Numbered from the stretch's first letter, positions 46,560-59,440 are shown. The stretch is 64,000 nucleotides of DNA from Gentiana macrophylla (GCA_026214975.1 JAOBSW010001236.1:248001-312000); one strand, 5' to 3'. Made by a program: numbers and translations. Notes: a model not told the origin generated them from the sequence alone.

Positions 46560-47960
46560 CTATCTTAAACGCGACATCTTTATCCAAGCCTAATTTCAAA
46601 AGCAAAGATAAAAATTTCTATTCTATCTAAAAAAGACATCCGGTTCTTTTACGTCTATCCGTAAAAGACGAAACTACTTTAAACATAACTAAAACACAAA
46701 AAAAAGTAGAGTAAAGATAAATAGCACTGGTATTCGGCCGAGTTTAACTCTCTCGCTTTTCGGTTTCTCGATTTCTCGCTTTTACTTTGTCGGAGGATCG
46801 CTTAGTAGCATTATTTCTTCTTTCGGTCATGGTTCCTTCTCCTTCCACAAATAACTTTACTCTATGGCCATTGGCTATAAAAGTTGTATTTCCATTTGTT
46901 AGTTCAATACTCAGATTTGAAAACTCGTTACTTTAAATGGACTGTCCATCTTGATTTAAGCTTTCCGAAATAACTTTAAACGTGAATTGTACAAGAGCAC
47001 TCGATCACCTACATGGAACTCACGACTATAGATTCTCTTATCGTGAAAGGATTTCGTATGCGTTCCTTGTAGATTCGAGCGTTTTCATAAGAATCGAGAC
47101 GGAATTCTTCTAGTTCTCATCAATTGAAGCAATCTATGATCACCGATGACCTTAGGATCAAAATTCAAAATTTAATAGCCCGTAAGGCTCGGTGTTCTAA
47201 CTCAACCGGAGATGACACGACTTACCAAAAACTAACCTATAGGAGAACAACCAATTGGTGTTTTAAAAGTCATTCTATATGCCCATAATGCATCGTCTCA
47301 GTTTAATCGCCGCGCTTTTTCGATTTGAATCCACTTTGTCTTTTCTACAATTCTTTTGATCTCTCTATTAGACACCTCTACCGACCACTTGGTTTTGCGG
47401 ATGATGTATGCTCTAACTTATGCGTTACACCATATTTTTCAATTATCTTGGTAAATGGTCTATTACAAAAGTGCGAACCTCTATCACTAATGATAGCCCT
47501 CGGAATGCCATAACGTGTAAATATATTCTTTTTAAGAAATCGTATGACAACTTTGGTATCATTAGTGGGAAGAGCTTCAGCTTCTACCCATTTCGAAACA
47601 TAATCTACCATTACTAGAATAAATCTTTTTCCAAAAGATATAGGAAATGGTCCCATGAAATCTATACCCCAAACATCAAATAACTCACATTCTAAAATAG
47701 GTTGCATAGGCATTTCATGTTTTTTAGATACATTTCCCCATTTTTGACAAGATTCACAAGATTTGACATATTTATAAGCATCTCTATATAGCGAGGCCAA
47801 TAAAAACCACATTGTAAAACTTTAAAAGCGTTTTCCATCCTCCATGATGACCTCCTCGCCTCACGATCATGACAAAATGATAAAATACTTAATATTTCAT
47901 TATCGTGCACACACTTTCTCGATTATCCCATCCGAACATTTACGGAAAATGTCCGGTTCC
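46560..47960 (-). pseudogene. Element 2b integrase
   Basis: Zinc-binding remnants HDNEILSILSFCHDREARR and YVKSCESCQKWG lead into the core: FDVWGIDFMGPF (first D), AIISDRGSHFCNRPF (second D), KYGVTHKLEHTSS where the glutamate region is disrupted. The C-terminal part (47370-46800) is in pieces with many stops. Frames break at about 47800 and 47380. Confidence 0.75.
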
Positions 47961-49500
47961 TCCCAAGAATAAAATTTTAAGTCATAAAAGAATTTCTTTT
48001 TTTCACGCTAAGTCCAATGAGACGGAATATAATCACAAAGTTAAGTAATTAATGATATCTCCAAACCATGGTGACATTTCCTTAGAAGGAATTCTATTCT
48101 TTAATAATCGCATGGTTGAAGGAGTATCTATTCTAAAAGTTGTTCATCGTGAAATGAATCTTTAATTTCTATTCCCTTTTCTCCATCATTTTCCATTCTA
48201 CTTTAGTGATCTCGCTACTACATTCTCACTTCCCTTTTATCTTTAATTTCCAAATCGAACTCCAAGTAAGAGAATCCATCTAAGAAGACGTGGTTTCGCA
48301 TCTTTCTTACTCAGCAAATACTTCAAAGCTGAATGGTCTGTATAAATTATTACCTTAGAACCAACAATATACGATCTAAACTTATCTAAGGCAAAAATTA
48401 CAGCCAACAGTTCTTTTTCTGTAGTTGTATAGTTCAGTTGAGCTGCATTTAACGTATGAGATGCATAGTAAATAGCTTTGAGAATTTTGTTATATCTTTG
48501 ACCTAAAACTGCTCCTACCGCTAAATCACGGCATCACACATAATCTCAAACGGTAAATTCCAATCTGGTGCTATTAGCACTGGTGCAGTAGTTAATTTCG
48601 CTTTTAAGGTCTGAAAAGCTTCCTTACATTTACTATCGAAGTTAAAAGGTACTTCCTTTTCAAGCAAATGACTTAGGGGCTTTGCTATCTTTGAAAAATC
48701 TGCAATAAATCTTCTATAAAATCCTGCATGTCCAAGAAATCCTCTTAGAGTCCTTAGATTAACTGGTGGAGGTAATTTTTCAATTACTTCAACCTTAGCT
48801 TTATCAACTTCAATTCCTATTTCAGAGATTCTATGGCCTAGAACAATTCCTTTCCGATACCATTAAATGACATTTTTCCCAATTTAAGACCAAATTGGTA
48901 TCCTCACGACGTTGCAACACTCTTTCTAAGTGCGATAAACATTTACCAAAAGAATCTCCGTAAACACTAAAGTCGTCCATAAAATTTCCAAGAATTTCTC
49001 AACCATATCGTAAAATATAGCCATCATGCATCTTTGAAACGTAGTTGGAGCATTACATAAACCAAACGGCATTCTTTTATACGCAAAGTTCCATAAGGAC
49101 AAGTGAAAGTAGTCTTTTCCTATCTCTGCTTTGCAATGAAAATCAGAATAACCTCGAATAACCATCTAAGAAGCAATAATATTTATGACCACTTAACCGC
49201 TCCAACATTTGAACTATGAATGGAAGTGGGTGATGATCTTTCTTAGTATGATCATTTAGTTTCCTAAAATCAATGCACATTCGATATCCTCGTAATTTCT
49301 CTTGTTGGAATCCATTCATTTCTATCATTTTCTTTCACTGTGAAACCTCCTTTCTTTGGTACCACTTGAGTTGGACTTACCCATTCACTATCTGATATGG
49401 GAAAAATTATTCCCATCTCTAACAGCTTAATGACCTCTTTCTTAACAATTAACGCAAATTTGGGTTGAGGCGGCGTTATGTTGAATACAAGGCTTAGCAT
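47961..49500 (-). pseudogene. Element 2b reverse transcriptase and RNase H
   Basis: RT blocks SDSEWVSPTQVVPKKGG, CIDFRKLNDHTKKDHHPLPF, YYCFLDGYS and MPFGLCNAPTTFQRCMMAIF are readable in three frames (49500-48926). The DD pair is shifted out of frame near 48980. RNase H text runs to about 48250 ([30 protein letters not shown]). Single-base indels every 100-200 bp keep it from coding. Confidence 0.75.
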
Positions 49501-49553
49501 CTTCCTTCGTAATTATCTTATGAACGCAAATCTCGTGGCTAATACCTCGAATA

Positions 49554-50420
49554 TCAAAGAATCGTCCATCCAAAAGCTTTCTTATGCTTTTTCAACATTC
49601 CAAGTAATTGATCTTCTTGTTGCTCAGTTAAAGCTGATGAAATAATAATTGGTAATAGATTATCAGTTTCAAGAAAAGCATATTTCAGATTTAAAGGTAA
49701 TGGTTTCAAGTCCAGGTTCTTTGGCGGATCTTCTATTGACGATTTAAGAACTGGTCCTTCTAGTTCTAATTCCAAGTACTTATGCCATGGTGGCTTAAAG
49801 GTAAAACTTTCTGTATCTAAAGAAAGAATTATCTCTTTCATTTCAATGTCTTCCTCATCTTCTTTATAGATAGACAGAGTTAAGCATTCTTCTAATCTGT
49901 CTTCAAAAAGTTGGTAATCGATTATCATAGTAGCAGAATGAATATCTTCTATAAAAGAACATGATTTCGATGATGCATGATTCATAGCTTTGAAAATATT
50001 GAAAGTAACTTCGTCTTCATTGACTCTTAAGATTAATTCTCCTTTTCAACATCGATTAAAGTTCTTCCCGTAGCTAGAAATGGACGACCTAGAATAAGAG
50101 AGGCTTTGAATAACCGTCTTCCATTTCCATAACTACAAAGTCTCTTTGGAAAATAGAATTTGTCTACTTTAACCAATATGTCCTTTATAATTCCTTTAGT
50201 GGTACTTAATCGATCTATCCGCCATTTGCAGAGTCATTTCGATCTTAGTAAGCTTTCCTATGCCTAACTTTCTATAATCCTCATAAGACATGAGATTTAT
50301 ACTTGCTCCTAGATCACATAAGACCTTCTAAACAGTAAATCCTCCAATTTCACACGGAATGGTAAAACTACACGGATCTTTCGGTTTAGGTGGTAACTTA
50401 TGTTTTGTAATTATGAACAT
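49554..50420 (-). pseudogene. Element 2b protease and linker
   Basis: The protease motif CDLGASINLMSYE is near 50315-50280 and LGRPFLAT near 50085. Then an open 143-codon frame (49985-49554) carries the PR-RT linker PPKNLDLKPLPLNLKYAFLE. The D-L-G-A active site matches element 1. Confidence 0.7.
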
Positions 50421-50605
50421 TCTTCATTTAGGCATATATTCTCATATTCCTCTAATTTTTTCTTGTTTGATGTAATTTCTTTCGTAAATTTTCCATAGGC
50501 AGTATATTAATCAAAGCTTCGATAATGAGGATATTAACTTGAATATGACGAAAAGTGTCAGAAACGAGCATACTTCTTATCGCTTTTTGCTTTTTGATTT
50601 GATCT

Positions 50606-52758
50606 TTAGGAGGGTAAGGTAAAGATTCTAAATCTATGACCTTTGGCTCCTTTGTCGTTTCTCTTTTCCTTTTCCTTAAACCTTTGAGTATTACTCGGTC
50701 GCCATGTTTCAGGTTCTTGAATTCTTTCTTTTAAATTGTTCCCTGAATCAATCTCTACTTCAGATCCCTTCATTTCTTCATGTTTTTCATCCTTGTTTTC
50801 ATTTTCTTCCATTCTAATGTGTTCCTTAAATAAAGTCCTTAAATCTTTATCCATGGGATCTTTCAGAATCTTAGGATTTTTACCCAATTTTCCCTTTCAC
50901 TTTCAAAGTTCGAACTTTCATTTCTTTTTAAGAAATTGTCTATAATTTCTTCTTCCTCATCTCAGAATTCAAGTTCATCTTTAGTTTTATCATTCTTACC
51001 ATCTAAGTCATCTTCTACTTCATTATTCCCAAGGTTTTCAACTCCATTACTTCCACTCGAGCTTCCTACTTCTCGTGAACTACAACATTTACCTCTCTTG
51101 GGTTCCTTTCGGTGTTACTTGGTAATCCTCTGGGGTCTCATTGTTATTACGTTCACCTGCCCTACTCAAATGATCTTCCATATTCCTTAATGAGGCTTCT
51201 ATCGTTCTCATCCTGGTATCATGTCCACTCATAGATGTTTTCATTGAACTCATGTCCTTAGTGACTGTACCAATAGAAGTCACCATCGTTTCTATATTTT
51301 TAGCTTGAGTAGATACTACACCCATCATATTTTCCATTAGTTTTTCCCATTTTTCAACTCCTTCGCAGTTGAGTTGAACTTTGAGTTACCGTATACTTTG
51401 AGTGGTATGTTGAGGATAGGATCTAGGTAATGATTGTAAATTCTGATTAGATGTGTTTTCTTGATAAACTTGATTATTATTCAAGTTCCTATATGGAACT
51501 GGATACGGCGGTTGTCCTTGCTTGCTAGGGTTTTCAGACCATCGATAAGTAGGGTGATCTCTTCTAATAGCATTGAACGAGTTTGAATAAGCATTGTTTA
51601 AATTTCTATGCTGCTCAAGAAAACTCACCTCCTCTCTTGAGCATCCTGTCGGTTCTTCAATCCCTAGTGGTATTTTATCCCGATTTGAGTATTCGGTTGG
51701 TGCACTATTTTTCGAACTTTGGTTCTTATTCTCGTTGTAATCCATCAAATTTCCTACTCAAATTTTCTAAATGTGCTAGAACTTCCGTGATTAGACGTAC
51801 ATTCTCCCGCAAAAGCTACTTTTCCGGTGCTAGAACCGGTTTCCCACATTCTCGTTATTTTTGGAAATCTTTTCTATGGCATCGTAAACTAATTGAGCTT
51901 CACTCATCATTAAAGAACCACCACATGCATGGTCTACATCAAAGACGTGAATCTTTTCTTAATTTCACGACGTAAAAGTTGAATTTGCATGTCTAAGGAA
52001 TAACCATGGTGGGACACGCTCTTAGTAATTTTTAAATCTTTCCCACGCATTCCAAGCGTTTCTTCGATCCTTGTCTAAAATTAGCAACCTCGACTTTTAA
52101 TTCCAAATTCCGTCCAGAGTGAAGTATTGTTTCGTAAATTCAGTTTGAATCTCCTCCCAACTTGTAAGTGAATGATGTGGAAGAGACATAAACCAATCTC
52201 GGCTCTCGTCCTTTTAGAGAAAAAGGAAACATAGTCATCCTTGTTAATTCCTTATGAGCACCTTGACTTTTGGGTGTGATTGCACGCTTCTTCAAAAGAT
52301 AGAGATGATGATGCGGATCTTCATCATCTTCTCCTAGAATTGGGCTCTTGCGTCAATTAAACCAAAAGATGAGATTTAATCTCGAAATTATTCGCTCCTT
52401 CATTAGGTAAAAGTATGGGATTATTAGTCTGATTTCTTCTTATGGTTTGGTCACAGATAGGCCTTGGGTTTACTGGGTTGTTACGATTATTCTGGTTCCG
52501 ATTCTGATTATTTCTATTATTATTATTATTTTGATTATTAAGGTTAACAGGGTTTTGTCCATGCCCTTGAGCATGTTCCAGCCCTTGTTCAGGTGTTTCA
52601 TCACTGATTTCAGCCATTCTCGTATTTCTGTTTGAAGACGATTCGTCAGATTTCCGACTAGTATGACCACGTTTTCTCTCTACTCTTAACTGCCTTTCGT
52701 AAGTGTTTATGTCAGGCTTATAAGGAGTGAGTGGGGCCTTACCACTTCTGGTCATCAA
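50606..52758 (-). pseudogene. Element 2b gag
   Basis: ATG 52758 (MMTRSGKAPLTPYKPD) opens an N/Q-rich N-terminus with an (NNR)n stretch near 52500. Frameshifts follow; capsid text is decayed between 52350 and 51990, with DHACGG near 51930 and LVYDAIEKISKNN near 51890. Later frames are 51748-51386 and 51337-51089 (GHDTRMRTIEASLRNMEDHL, coiled-coil-like, the Athila NLE..IGQ region) and 50887-50606. The PBS lies 179 bp upstream of the start. Confidence 0.7.
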
Positions 52759-52936
52759 CTAACGAAATTAGAAAATAACACGAAATTGATAGTAGTAAAA
52801 TTTGGTAACTTACCTATAAGGTAAGTACTGATGAAAATAAAATTAGAAATGAGATAAGAAAAGTGTTGACTTATTCTCGAGAATTTTGAGCTAATACAAG
52901 TAGTAACCATAGACACAAAAAGAAATTAGCGTCGTT

Positions 52937-52953
52937 CCCCGGCAACGGCGCCA
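52937..52953 (-). other. Element 2b primer-binding site (tRNA-Asp type)
   Basis: The minus strand reads TGGCGCCGTTGCCGGGG, complementary to the 3' end of a tRNA-Asp as known for Athila elements. It starts 6 bp inside the 5' LTR. Confidence 0.85.
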
Positions 52954-52959
52954 GAAAGC

Positions 52960-54901
52960 TGACGTGGCCTTTTCTAGTGCTAATACCAGTCCTTAACCGA
53001 CAGTGTATCGGGTCAAACTGTAGTGCTAGTATGGTGAGTCAGAGTATCGTATCCTCAGGGAACTTTGTAATTCTTCTAAGTGTGGTTAAACACCAAAGAG
53101 CTTTTATTAACTCGATCTAAACCACAATTTTATAACACAGATCACTACTATTCTAGTCAACATAAAATAAATACGTAAATTAAAATTTTATTCTAATATA
53201 ATATATATAGATATATAAATATATATAGATGTGCATAAGTTGCAAAGTATATATATATAGATATAAATATATAGATGCCAAATATATTATTAGAGAACTA
53301 GCCAAAGTTTATATAATTGATTTATACGATCTTTTCAGTGAATGGAATGTGCTCGATCTTTAGGTTCAATTGAGTAAATGAAACGGTGTACTCTAAGGTT
53401 AACAATTCGTCCTCACATTAGCGTATGAAATTGTCATATGTCCATTGTCATCAGCCCAAATCCACAACTGTTACGGTTTTTCTGAACAGGTCCCGAGTAC
53501 GATTCTACCTTTGAATAAAAAGGAGTCATTCCGTTCGTCAAACGGTCAATTTTATTTAAAGGTTCCGGTTGTCAAGGCCGGGCGATTCAACTTTCGGTTT
53601 AAGTTTCAATTAATCGATGATTTTAACATTATTACGATCTTGAGTACAAATTTTAATAAGATTTATCTTTTAGGACAAATCGCCCCGAATAGGAAATTGA
53701 TTCCGTTGTCACGCTTTCACTCGGCCAATTTTACCCTCCGGTTTTTCTATTAACGAGTTCATAACTTAATTACGAGGCGTCAATTCATAATTAGATTATG
53801 AATTCTTTCAAGTCAAACTTTATCAATAGAAAAAGATTCAATTAACTCAATTTTATTCAATTTTACTTAGACAACATTCCTTTACCGAAAAGATCGAAAT
53901 AAAACGATTACATAACTTTGGCTAGTTATTAGATTTAGCCTACTAACATTATACTAAAAGATAAAAACAAACATAATAAACATAAATACTTTAGAAATTT
54001 TACCCGATTACAACGATTGGATCGGAAGATGTATTCGATGCGGATGCTACAACAACTTCAACAACATTGATCTTCTGATAATTTCTCGAGCATTATGACG
54101 ATACTACTTTATTTATGGCATAAGGCCTATATATATACATACTACTACTACTAGAAAGAGGTAAAAGAAATATATTTGGTACCCCTCATGTGCCTCGCAA
54201 TGTGCCGCTACTTTTATAGGCAATTTTTCCCTTGCCGGATCGATCCGAGAAAGGGCGGATCGATCCGGGAATAAAAATATTATCCCAGGATATTCTCTGC
54301 GCAGGCCACATCTTTGGATAATCATTATGCCTCCTCGGATCGATCCGAGGTAAATCGGATCGATCCGGATAGATTTTTTCCAATCTTAATCCGAAACTTG
54401 ATAAAATCATAACTTGAGCTCTGGATCTCCAAATGACATAATTCAATATGCGTTGGAAAGCTCTTGAGGAGATCTATAACTTCCATGAAGACTTCTTTTT
54501 CAGAAAATGCCTTTTGCTGGGCCATTTGTTCGTTGAAAATATAACTTGATATGGCGTCACGAATCATTGGTCCACTTGAACTTTAAATCTCGTGGCACTT
54601 CCTTTATTCCTTCAAAAGATATGATTTTACTCCACAAAATGTCGTCACTCTGGGTCTTGGTTTACCTAAGGTGCGTAAAATACCAAAAATACCCACGTGA
54701 ATCGACACGACACTCCGGTTATTAACCGGTACAAAATTTATAACTTTTTATCATTTTTTACTAGATTTTTATGGTATTTAGATTTATTCATAGCTATTAA
54801 TATTTTATAAGATTATCGTTATATTTTATTATATTTTATATAAAAGAGTCGATAACGTATATAAAACATCGTAATTTTTATCATATAAATGTTACACATC
54901 A
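52960..54901 (-). repeat. 5' LTR of element 2b (1942 bp)
   Basis: TGACGTGG...ACATCA next to the PBS, nearly identical to the 3' LTR at 38627. It ends 3 bp before the LTR of element 3. Confidence 0.9.
54207..54368 (-). promoter_or_regulatory. Element 2b 5' LTR promoter: palindrome array plus TATA
   Basis: CCTATAAAAG (minus) is at about 54211-54220. Sites start at 54235, 54255, 54335 and 54355: two pairs, 20-bp spacing each, 100 bp apart. All four contain CGGATCGATCCG. Confidence 0.7.
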
Positions 54902-54904
54902 GCA

Positions 54905-56452
54905 TGTGTCACGGATTTTATTAACAAAGCAAACAAGTAATAAAATTTATAAATCCGGTTTTTCCTCAAGTATAAGGATCGTTGTATAGAGGTTGATACC
55001 GGGTCGATCTTACGGGGAACTGGCGATTGTTAACCCTAGTGTTTGTCTAATTAAATTATGTCACGAAAAACTAATCTAAACAGCGGATAAAACTAAACGA
55101 AACTGATAACAAACTTAACTAAAACGTAAAACTGGACAGAAGATATGATCTAAAGCCAGGAAAGATACGGGTTGCGAACTATTAAACTAAAACTAATATG
55201 AAATAAAAGTAACTAATCTAGACAATTCAAGTTTCACAGGATTAAATTCAAGTTTTAATGAACAAACGAGCGATTGATCCACCTATCCTAACAAGTATCA
55301 ATTCCTATCTCGATTAAAGTGCGTTTTCTAACCAAGTTGTGATTTCACATTGTCTAAAACATGAACCCTAATTTCTTAGGTAATTCACCTATTAATCTAT
55401 ATCTTTCGATCTAAGATTAGCGATTTTACGAAGCAAAGGTGTAAACTTTAACCTAGAAATCTAACCTATTAACTCTCGTTATGATAGATTAAACAAGTAT
55501 TCCTTATCATGGTGATCTAAGGCTTATAGAGACTTTCATCGACATAAGACAATCATAACATGCAAATCTTTCGATACAATTGCAATTAAACAATATAAAC
55601 ATGCAATAAGGAAACAACTTTAGGTAAAACTCACAATATAATCGCAGAAACGGAATCAAAACGTGTAGGATGGCTTCACAATGCTCGTTTGATGAAGCTT
55701 AGCCTCTCAACATCCTCTGGAAACTCAAAATTGCAGGAAAAACTAACATAAAACTGCCTACTTTTAATCTAGAATTTGGAGCATAAAAACTGGAATAAAA
55801 GAAGTAAAAATGCAGCCTAAAGCCGCCCCTAGGTTTAGGGTTTCGAATAATGAGTATATCGTATCCTTAAGGTAGAGAAAACGCGTTGTATATATAGAAA
55901 ACAAAGGCGGCGCTGCTAAGTCGGCCGAAGGACGCCCGTCCATACTTGTGAACGCCCGTCCAGATGGATTTGGACTTGCTTCAGACGCCCGTCCACTCAA
56001 CGTCCATACTCTCTGTATCAAATTTCTCAACTGGACGCTCGTTTGGAGATGGTGGACGCTCGTCCAGTCTGGACGCTGATTCAATCTTCTGGACGCCAGT
56101 CCAGAATCAACTTCATCTTGATTTTTTTCATACTTATCCCTTCTTCTTCAATGTAAATCATCATTATCTCCTCCTCTTTAATTAAATCCGACTTGATCAT
56201 CTTTGAATCACCTCTTGAGCTCGAATTTGTGAATCTATAACACATTAAAACATCGCAAAATGTAGTAATGTCCAAATAATCATAAAATAACAATTAAAAC
56301 ACCAAAATCAACCAATTTTGCTCTTAACTCGTTAAAAACCCCATTTACTCAATACTTCCGTTAAACACTCGTTTCTTATGCAATTTTATACGAATATGAG
56401 GGAAAATATCATAGAATATAGCGTTATAAATCGTATAAATTCACCCTTAACA
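54905..56452 (-). repeat. 3' LTR of element 3 (about 1548 bp)
   Basis: It starts TGTGTCACGG at 54905 and ends CCCTTAACA at 56452, followed directly by the PPT. No second copy is in the window, so the left end rests on the TG and its position beside the 2b LTR. Confidence 0.7.
55887..56102 (-). promoter_or_regulatory. Element 3 LTR promoter: palindrome array plus TATA
   Basis: CTATATATACA (minus) is at 55887-55897. Sites of GGACGSSCGTCC type start at 55930 and 55950 (20 bp), 55983 (half partner after it), 56033 and 56054 (21 bp), and 56071 and 56091 (20 bp). Both arms, GGAC and GTCC, are kept in 55930, 56054 and 56091. Confidence 0.65.
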
Positions 56453-57955
56453 ACTCCCCCACACTTAAGCTTTTGCTCGTCCCGAGCAAAACAAAATGAA
56501 AACCAAGGCTCGGAAAAAAGATAGACATCTCAGACTATATAGCATAAATCCAATAAATCAGAGGTTCACCGTGTGTGTGTGCAAAGCCATAGAAAACTTC
56601 CACTAAATCCAAACTTGAGAAACTCAAAGCAAAACTAGCTAATACCCCCTCGTAGACTAGCAATAAATGACACTCATAAGATGTACCCTACAAACGTGAC
56701 ATATCCCGAGAAGGATGATCGATTATATCTAGGGCCTTTCTGAAATACTCAGAGGATAATCCCTACAGCATATCTATCAGTTTCTACTGGGGATAAGATA
56801 GACGATAACTTAGTCTTTCATTCATTTCATAACAATTCTTATGTAAGTTGATTTAACTATTTTCACTTTTAAACGCACATCAGAATGAGCTATTGCCCTG
56901 TCATAGCAGAATAGGATATTCGAGATATACCCTACCTTACTCCAATCATAAGGCAGCTTTTTCTGACTGTCGTGAGCCTTTAGTCATCATAGTGGTATAG
57001 GACATACGTGGTATACCCTATCGCACTCAAATCATCGACTAGCTTCCGACACACCCAATTACTTCATATTTTTCAACTTTTTCATTTGACAATAAGTCAT
57101 GTGTTACTTATCACATTCAAACCTTAGATATTCACAGTATACCATACTTCGGATCTAAATACAAACTATCATAAATCTCAAGATATATACGTAGCACTAA
57201 GCACATGACTTATGAGAAAATCAAAAACCACTAATCCAAAAAGGGGTATAACTATATAAATTAGCTCATCGCTTACTATGGCTCGTGAAAAATAGACTTC
57301 AGGTGAAACAACTAACTTATCAAACATATGATATATAGCTTGGATGACTATAAAAATAACGAACATTGAATTGAATTGCCTACTCGGGACAAAACAAAAA
57401 CAAAAATGTCGGAAAAATTTCAAAAATTCTAGCTCATTTTGCATAGAAACATAACGAATTAAGCAAATGTATAGGTAGATACACCAAACCATTCCCCTCC
57501 CCCACACTTAAAGATCAACATGTTCTCATGTTGTGCAGAACGAAAGAAAAGATAAAGAACTTAGCTGATTTGAACAGGTACTCGAATCGTCGGTCTGGCC
57601 GGAGCCTACGTAGTGACACTAAGAACTCGGAACCATACAATGTAGCTCGACAAAACCACTAAAAATATACCTGCACGACTTGACAAACACGGAAACATCT
57701 CGGGGAAACGGGGAATTATACCAGAATGGAAAGATATAGCAAAACCGAGTAATATCAAAAGATGAAACGTGAAACACATCCACAAGTTTAAACAAAGTAG
57801 AAATGAAAGTACTGATGCCTTATGGCTTACATGATCCATCGGAAAGAATAAATAGTAGCTAAATGAAAAATACAACGAATCACGTAATCAAAAGTAGCAA
57901 AAATATACAATCACAGTATCTAGGACAAATAAAAATCGAAAATGGACAAATAAAA
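56453..57955 (-). other. Element 3 PPT and 3' noncoding region
   Basis: The minus strand TTAAGTGTGGGGGAGT next to the LTR is the PPT. A second purine run, TTTAAGTGTGGGGGAGG, occurs at about 57494-57510 and may be a secondary PPT. The rest has no convincing gene. Confidence 0.65.
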
Positions 57956-59431
57956 TCATGACTGCCCCGGAGCCGCAGAATCATCAGCCAGAGGTACATC
58001 ACCCGCCGGGGTATCAGGCTGCTCCTCATCCGAAGAAGACTCAGATTCCTCCAAAACATCCGCAATGGCCTGCTCAATCGCATCAGAATAGCTATAATCC
58101 ATGGTGCTCGGAGCGAAGATTCTGTCATCCTCGCCGCCGCCCTCACTGATACACTGCAGAATCGTCAAAATGTTGTTTTGTGTAGTCCGAATATCCTCCA
58201 ACCAGTTCCGAACACTGTTGCCCATACTCAACCTCATCCGGACTGAGGGAGATATAGGAGGAAGTGAGGATGCTCGAGGCGGTGCTGATGACGAACCAGG
58301 CTCCTGTGGTGCCCCCGACTCAGAATGTCCCGAAGACTTACCCTTCTCCCTCTGTATAGGCCTCGGGTTCTTCGGTCTATGATCCGCTCCATACTCAGGC
58401 ACACCGGCATCAAGACACAAACTGTGAATCAAGTGAGGGATAATCAAGCTACGTGTATAAATCTTCTGATTGATAGCCACCTCATCGTATAATGCTTGTC
58501 CCACGTTCATATTTAGGCCAAAAGTCAACGCATAAAGCATGCCTAGGTCACCAATATGAAAATGCGTCAAGTTGTTCTTCGGTAACAACCGACTCTGAAT
58601 AAACCTACACTGGACTTTCCAATCCTCCGTCCAGGTAGTGGTGACTAACTCTTTCCGGTCTCCACCCGGCCTCAATGTCCAAGCCACCTCCGGGCAAACT
58701 CTCAACCGTAACTCCTCCAAAGGATCTCGCCCCGTACTCTATCTATGAACAATTTCTTCCTTGTAGTCCCGTCCCTCAAAAGCCGCCAAGTTATACTTCT
58801 GATTAATCACTTCCGGCGTAAACGGAACTTCTACCCCTCGAACCACAACTACCCCCATCCCCAAGTCGGTCTCCGAGCAATTAGCGTAAAATTCCCGAAC
58901 TAGGGAACCATTGACCGGAGTAGTCGGGATCGTCATCAAGGCATCCCATTTCCGGTCTTTTAGCAACTTAACGAAACCCGGATCCACCTTCGCCTCCAAC
59001 GTAGCCCTCTCAATCAACATGGTCCTCGAGAAATAGTGTTTAGTATAAGCGTTGTGGGCTCTAGGGTTCACGAATCTACGAGGCATCGGCGTGGGGGCTA
59101 TGGTTTTCGCTTTTTTCCTAGGTTGTGCAGCCCTAGTCTCCACCGGTTCCTCTTCCCGAGGAGCATCCATAGCCTCCTCAACCCTAGACGATGCTCCACC
59201 TCTCTGAGCTCTAGGCATCCTTACCAAGGGAATATCATCATCCGTCTCAGATTCCGAGGTTGGCTCATCCCTCAAAGTAGCCCTAGTTTGGGTGGCTCTA
59301 TGGGGTTGCTCACGAATACTAACACCTCGGTTTGGATCAACTAAGGTGGGATCAAACTCTTTCCGCTTCTTCCCGGCCTCCCTGGCCACATCCTTACCAT
59401 GCCGTTTGACTACCGCCTTCTTATGCACCAT
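57956..59431 (-). CDS. Element 3 accessory ORF, 492 codons with one in-frame TAG
   Basis: ATG 59431 (MVHKKAVVKRHGKDVAR) to a stop at 57956 is one frame broken only by TAG at 58739-58741. The N-terminus has basic patches KKRK and RKKAK, like nuclear localisation signals. The family core follows at residues 155-225: LKDRKWDALMTIP, SLVREFYANC, VVVRGVEVPFTPEVINQKY. After the TAG come VAWTLRPGGDRKELV, a helical LPKNNLTHFHIGDLGMLYAL and the tail LEESESSSDEEQPD, strongly acidic. No transmembrane segment is visible. The intact frame after the stop suggests a recent mutation or readthrough. A 5'-UTR intron and a palindrome/TATA promoter lie upstream. Confidence 0.7.
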
Positions 59432-59440
59432 GATTCAATC

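Larger units (their letters stand above)
38627..54901 (-). mobile_element. Athila element 2b, full length (16.3 kb)
   Basis: Near-identical LTRs (38627-40554 and 52960-54901) bracket, right to left, an intact tRNA-Asp PBS, gag, protease, RT, RNase H, integrase, two accessory ORFs (A then B), a 3' noncoding region and the PPT. Similar LTRs imply recent insertion, yet gag and pol carry many indels. The flanks GTATA (left) and GCATG (right) do not match, so no target duplication remains. It interrupts ORF-A of element 2a on the left. Confidence 0.85.

Noticed and set aside
57178..57507. Hydrophobic 109-codon minus frame, possible membrane protein or envelope
   Set aside because: It lies in the AT-rich 3' noncoding region of element 3 and next to a polypurine run; hydrophobicity follows from T-rich codons.
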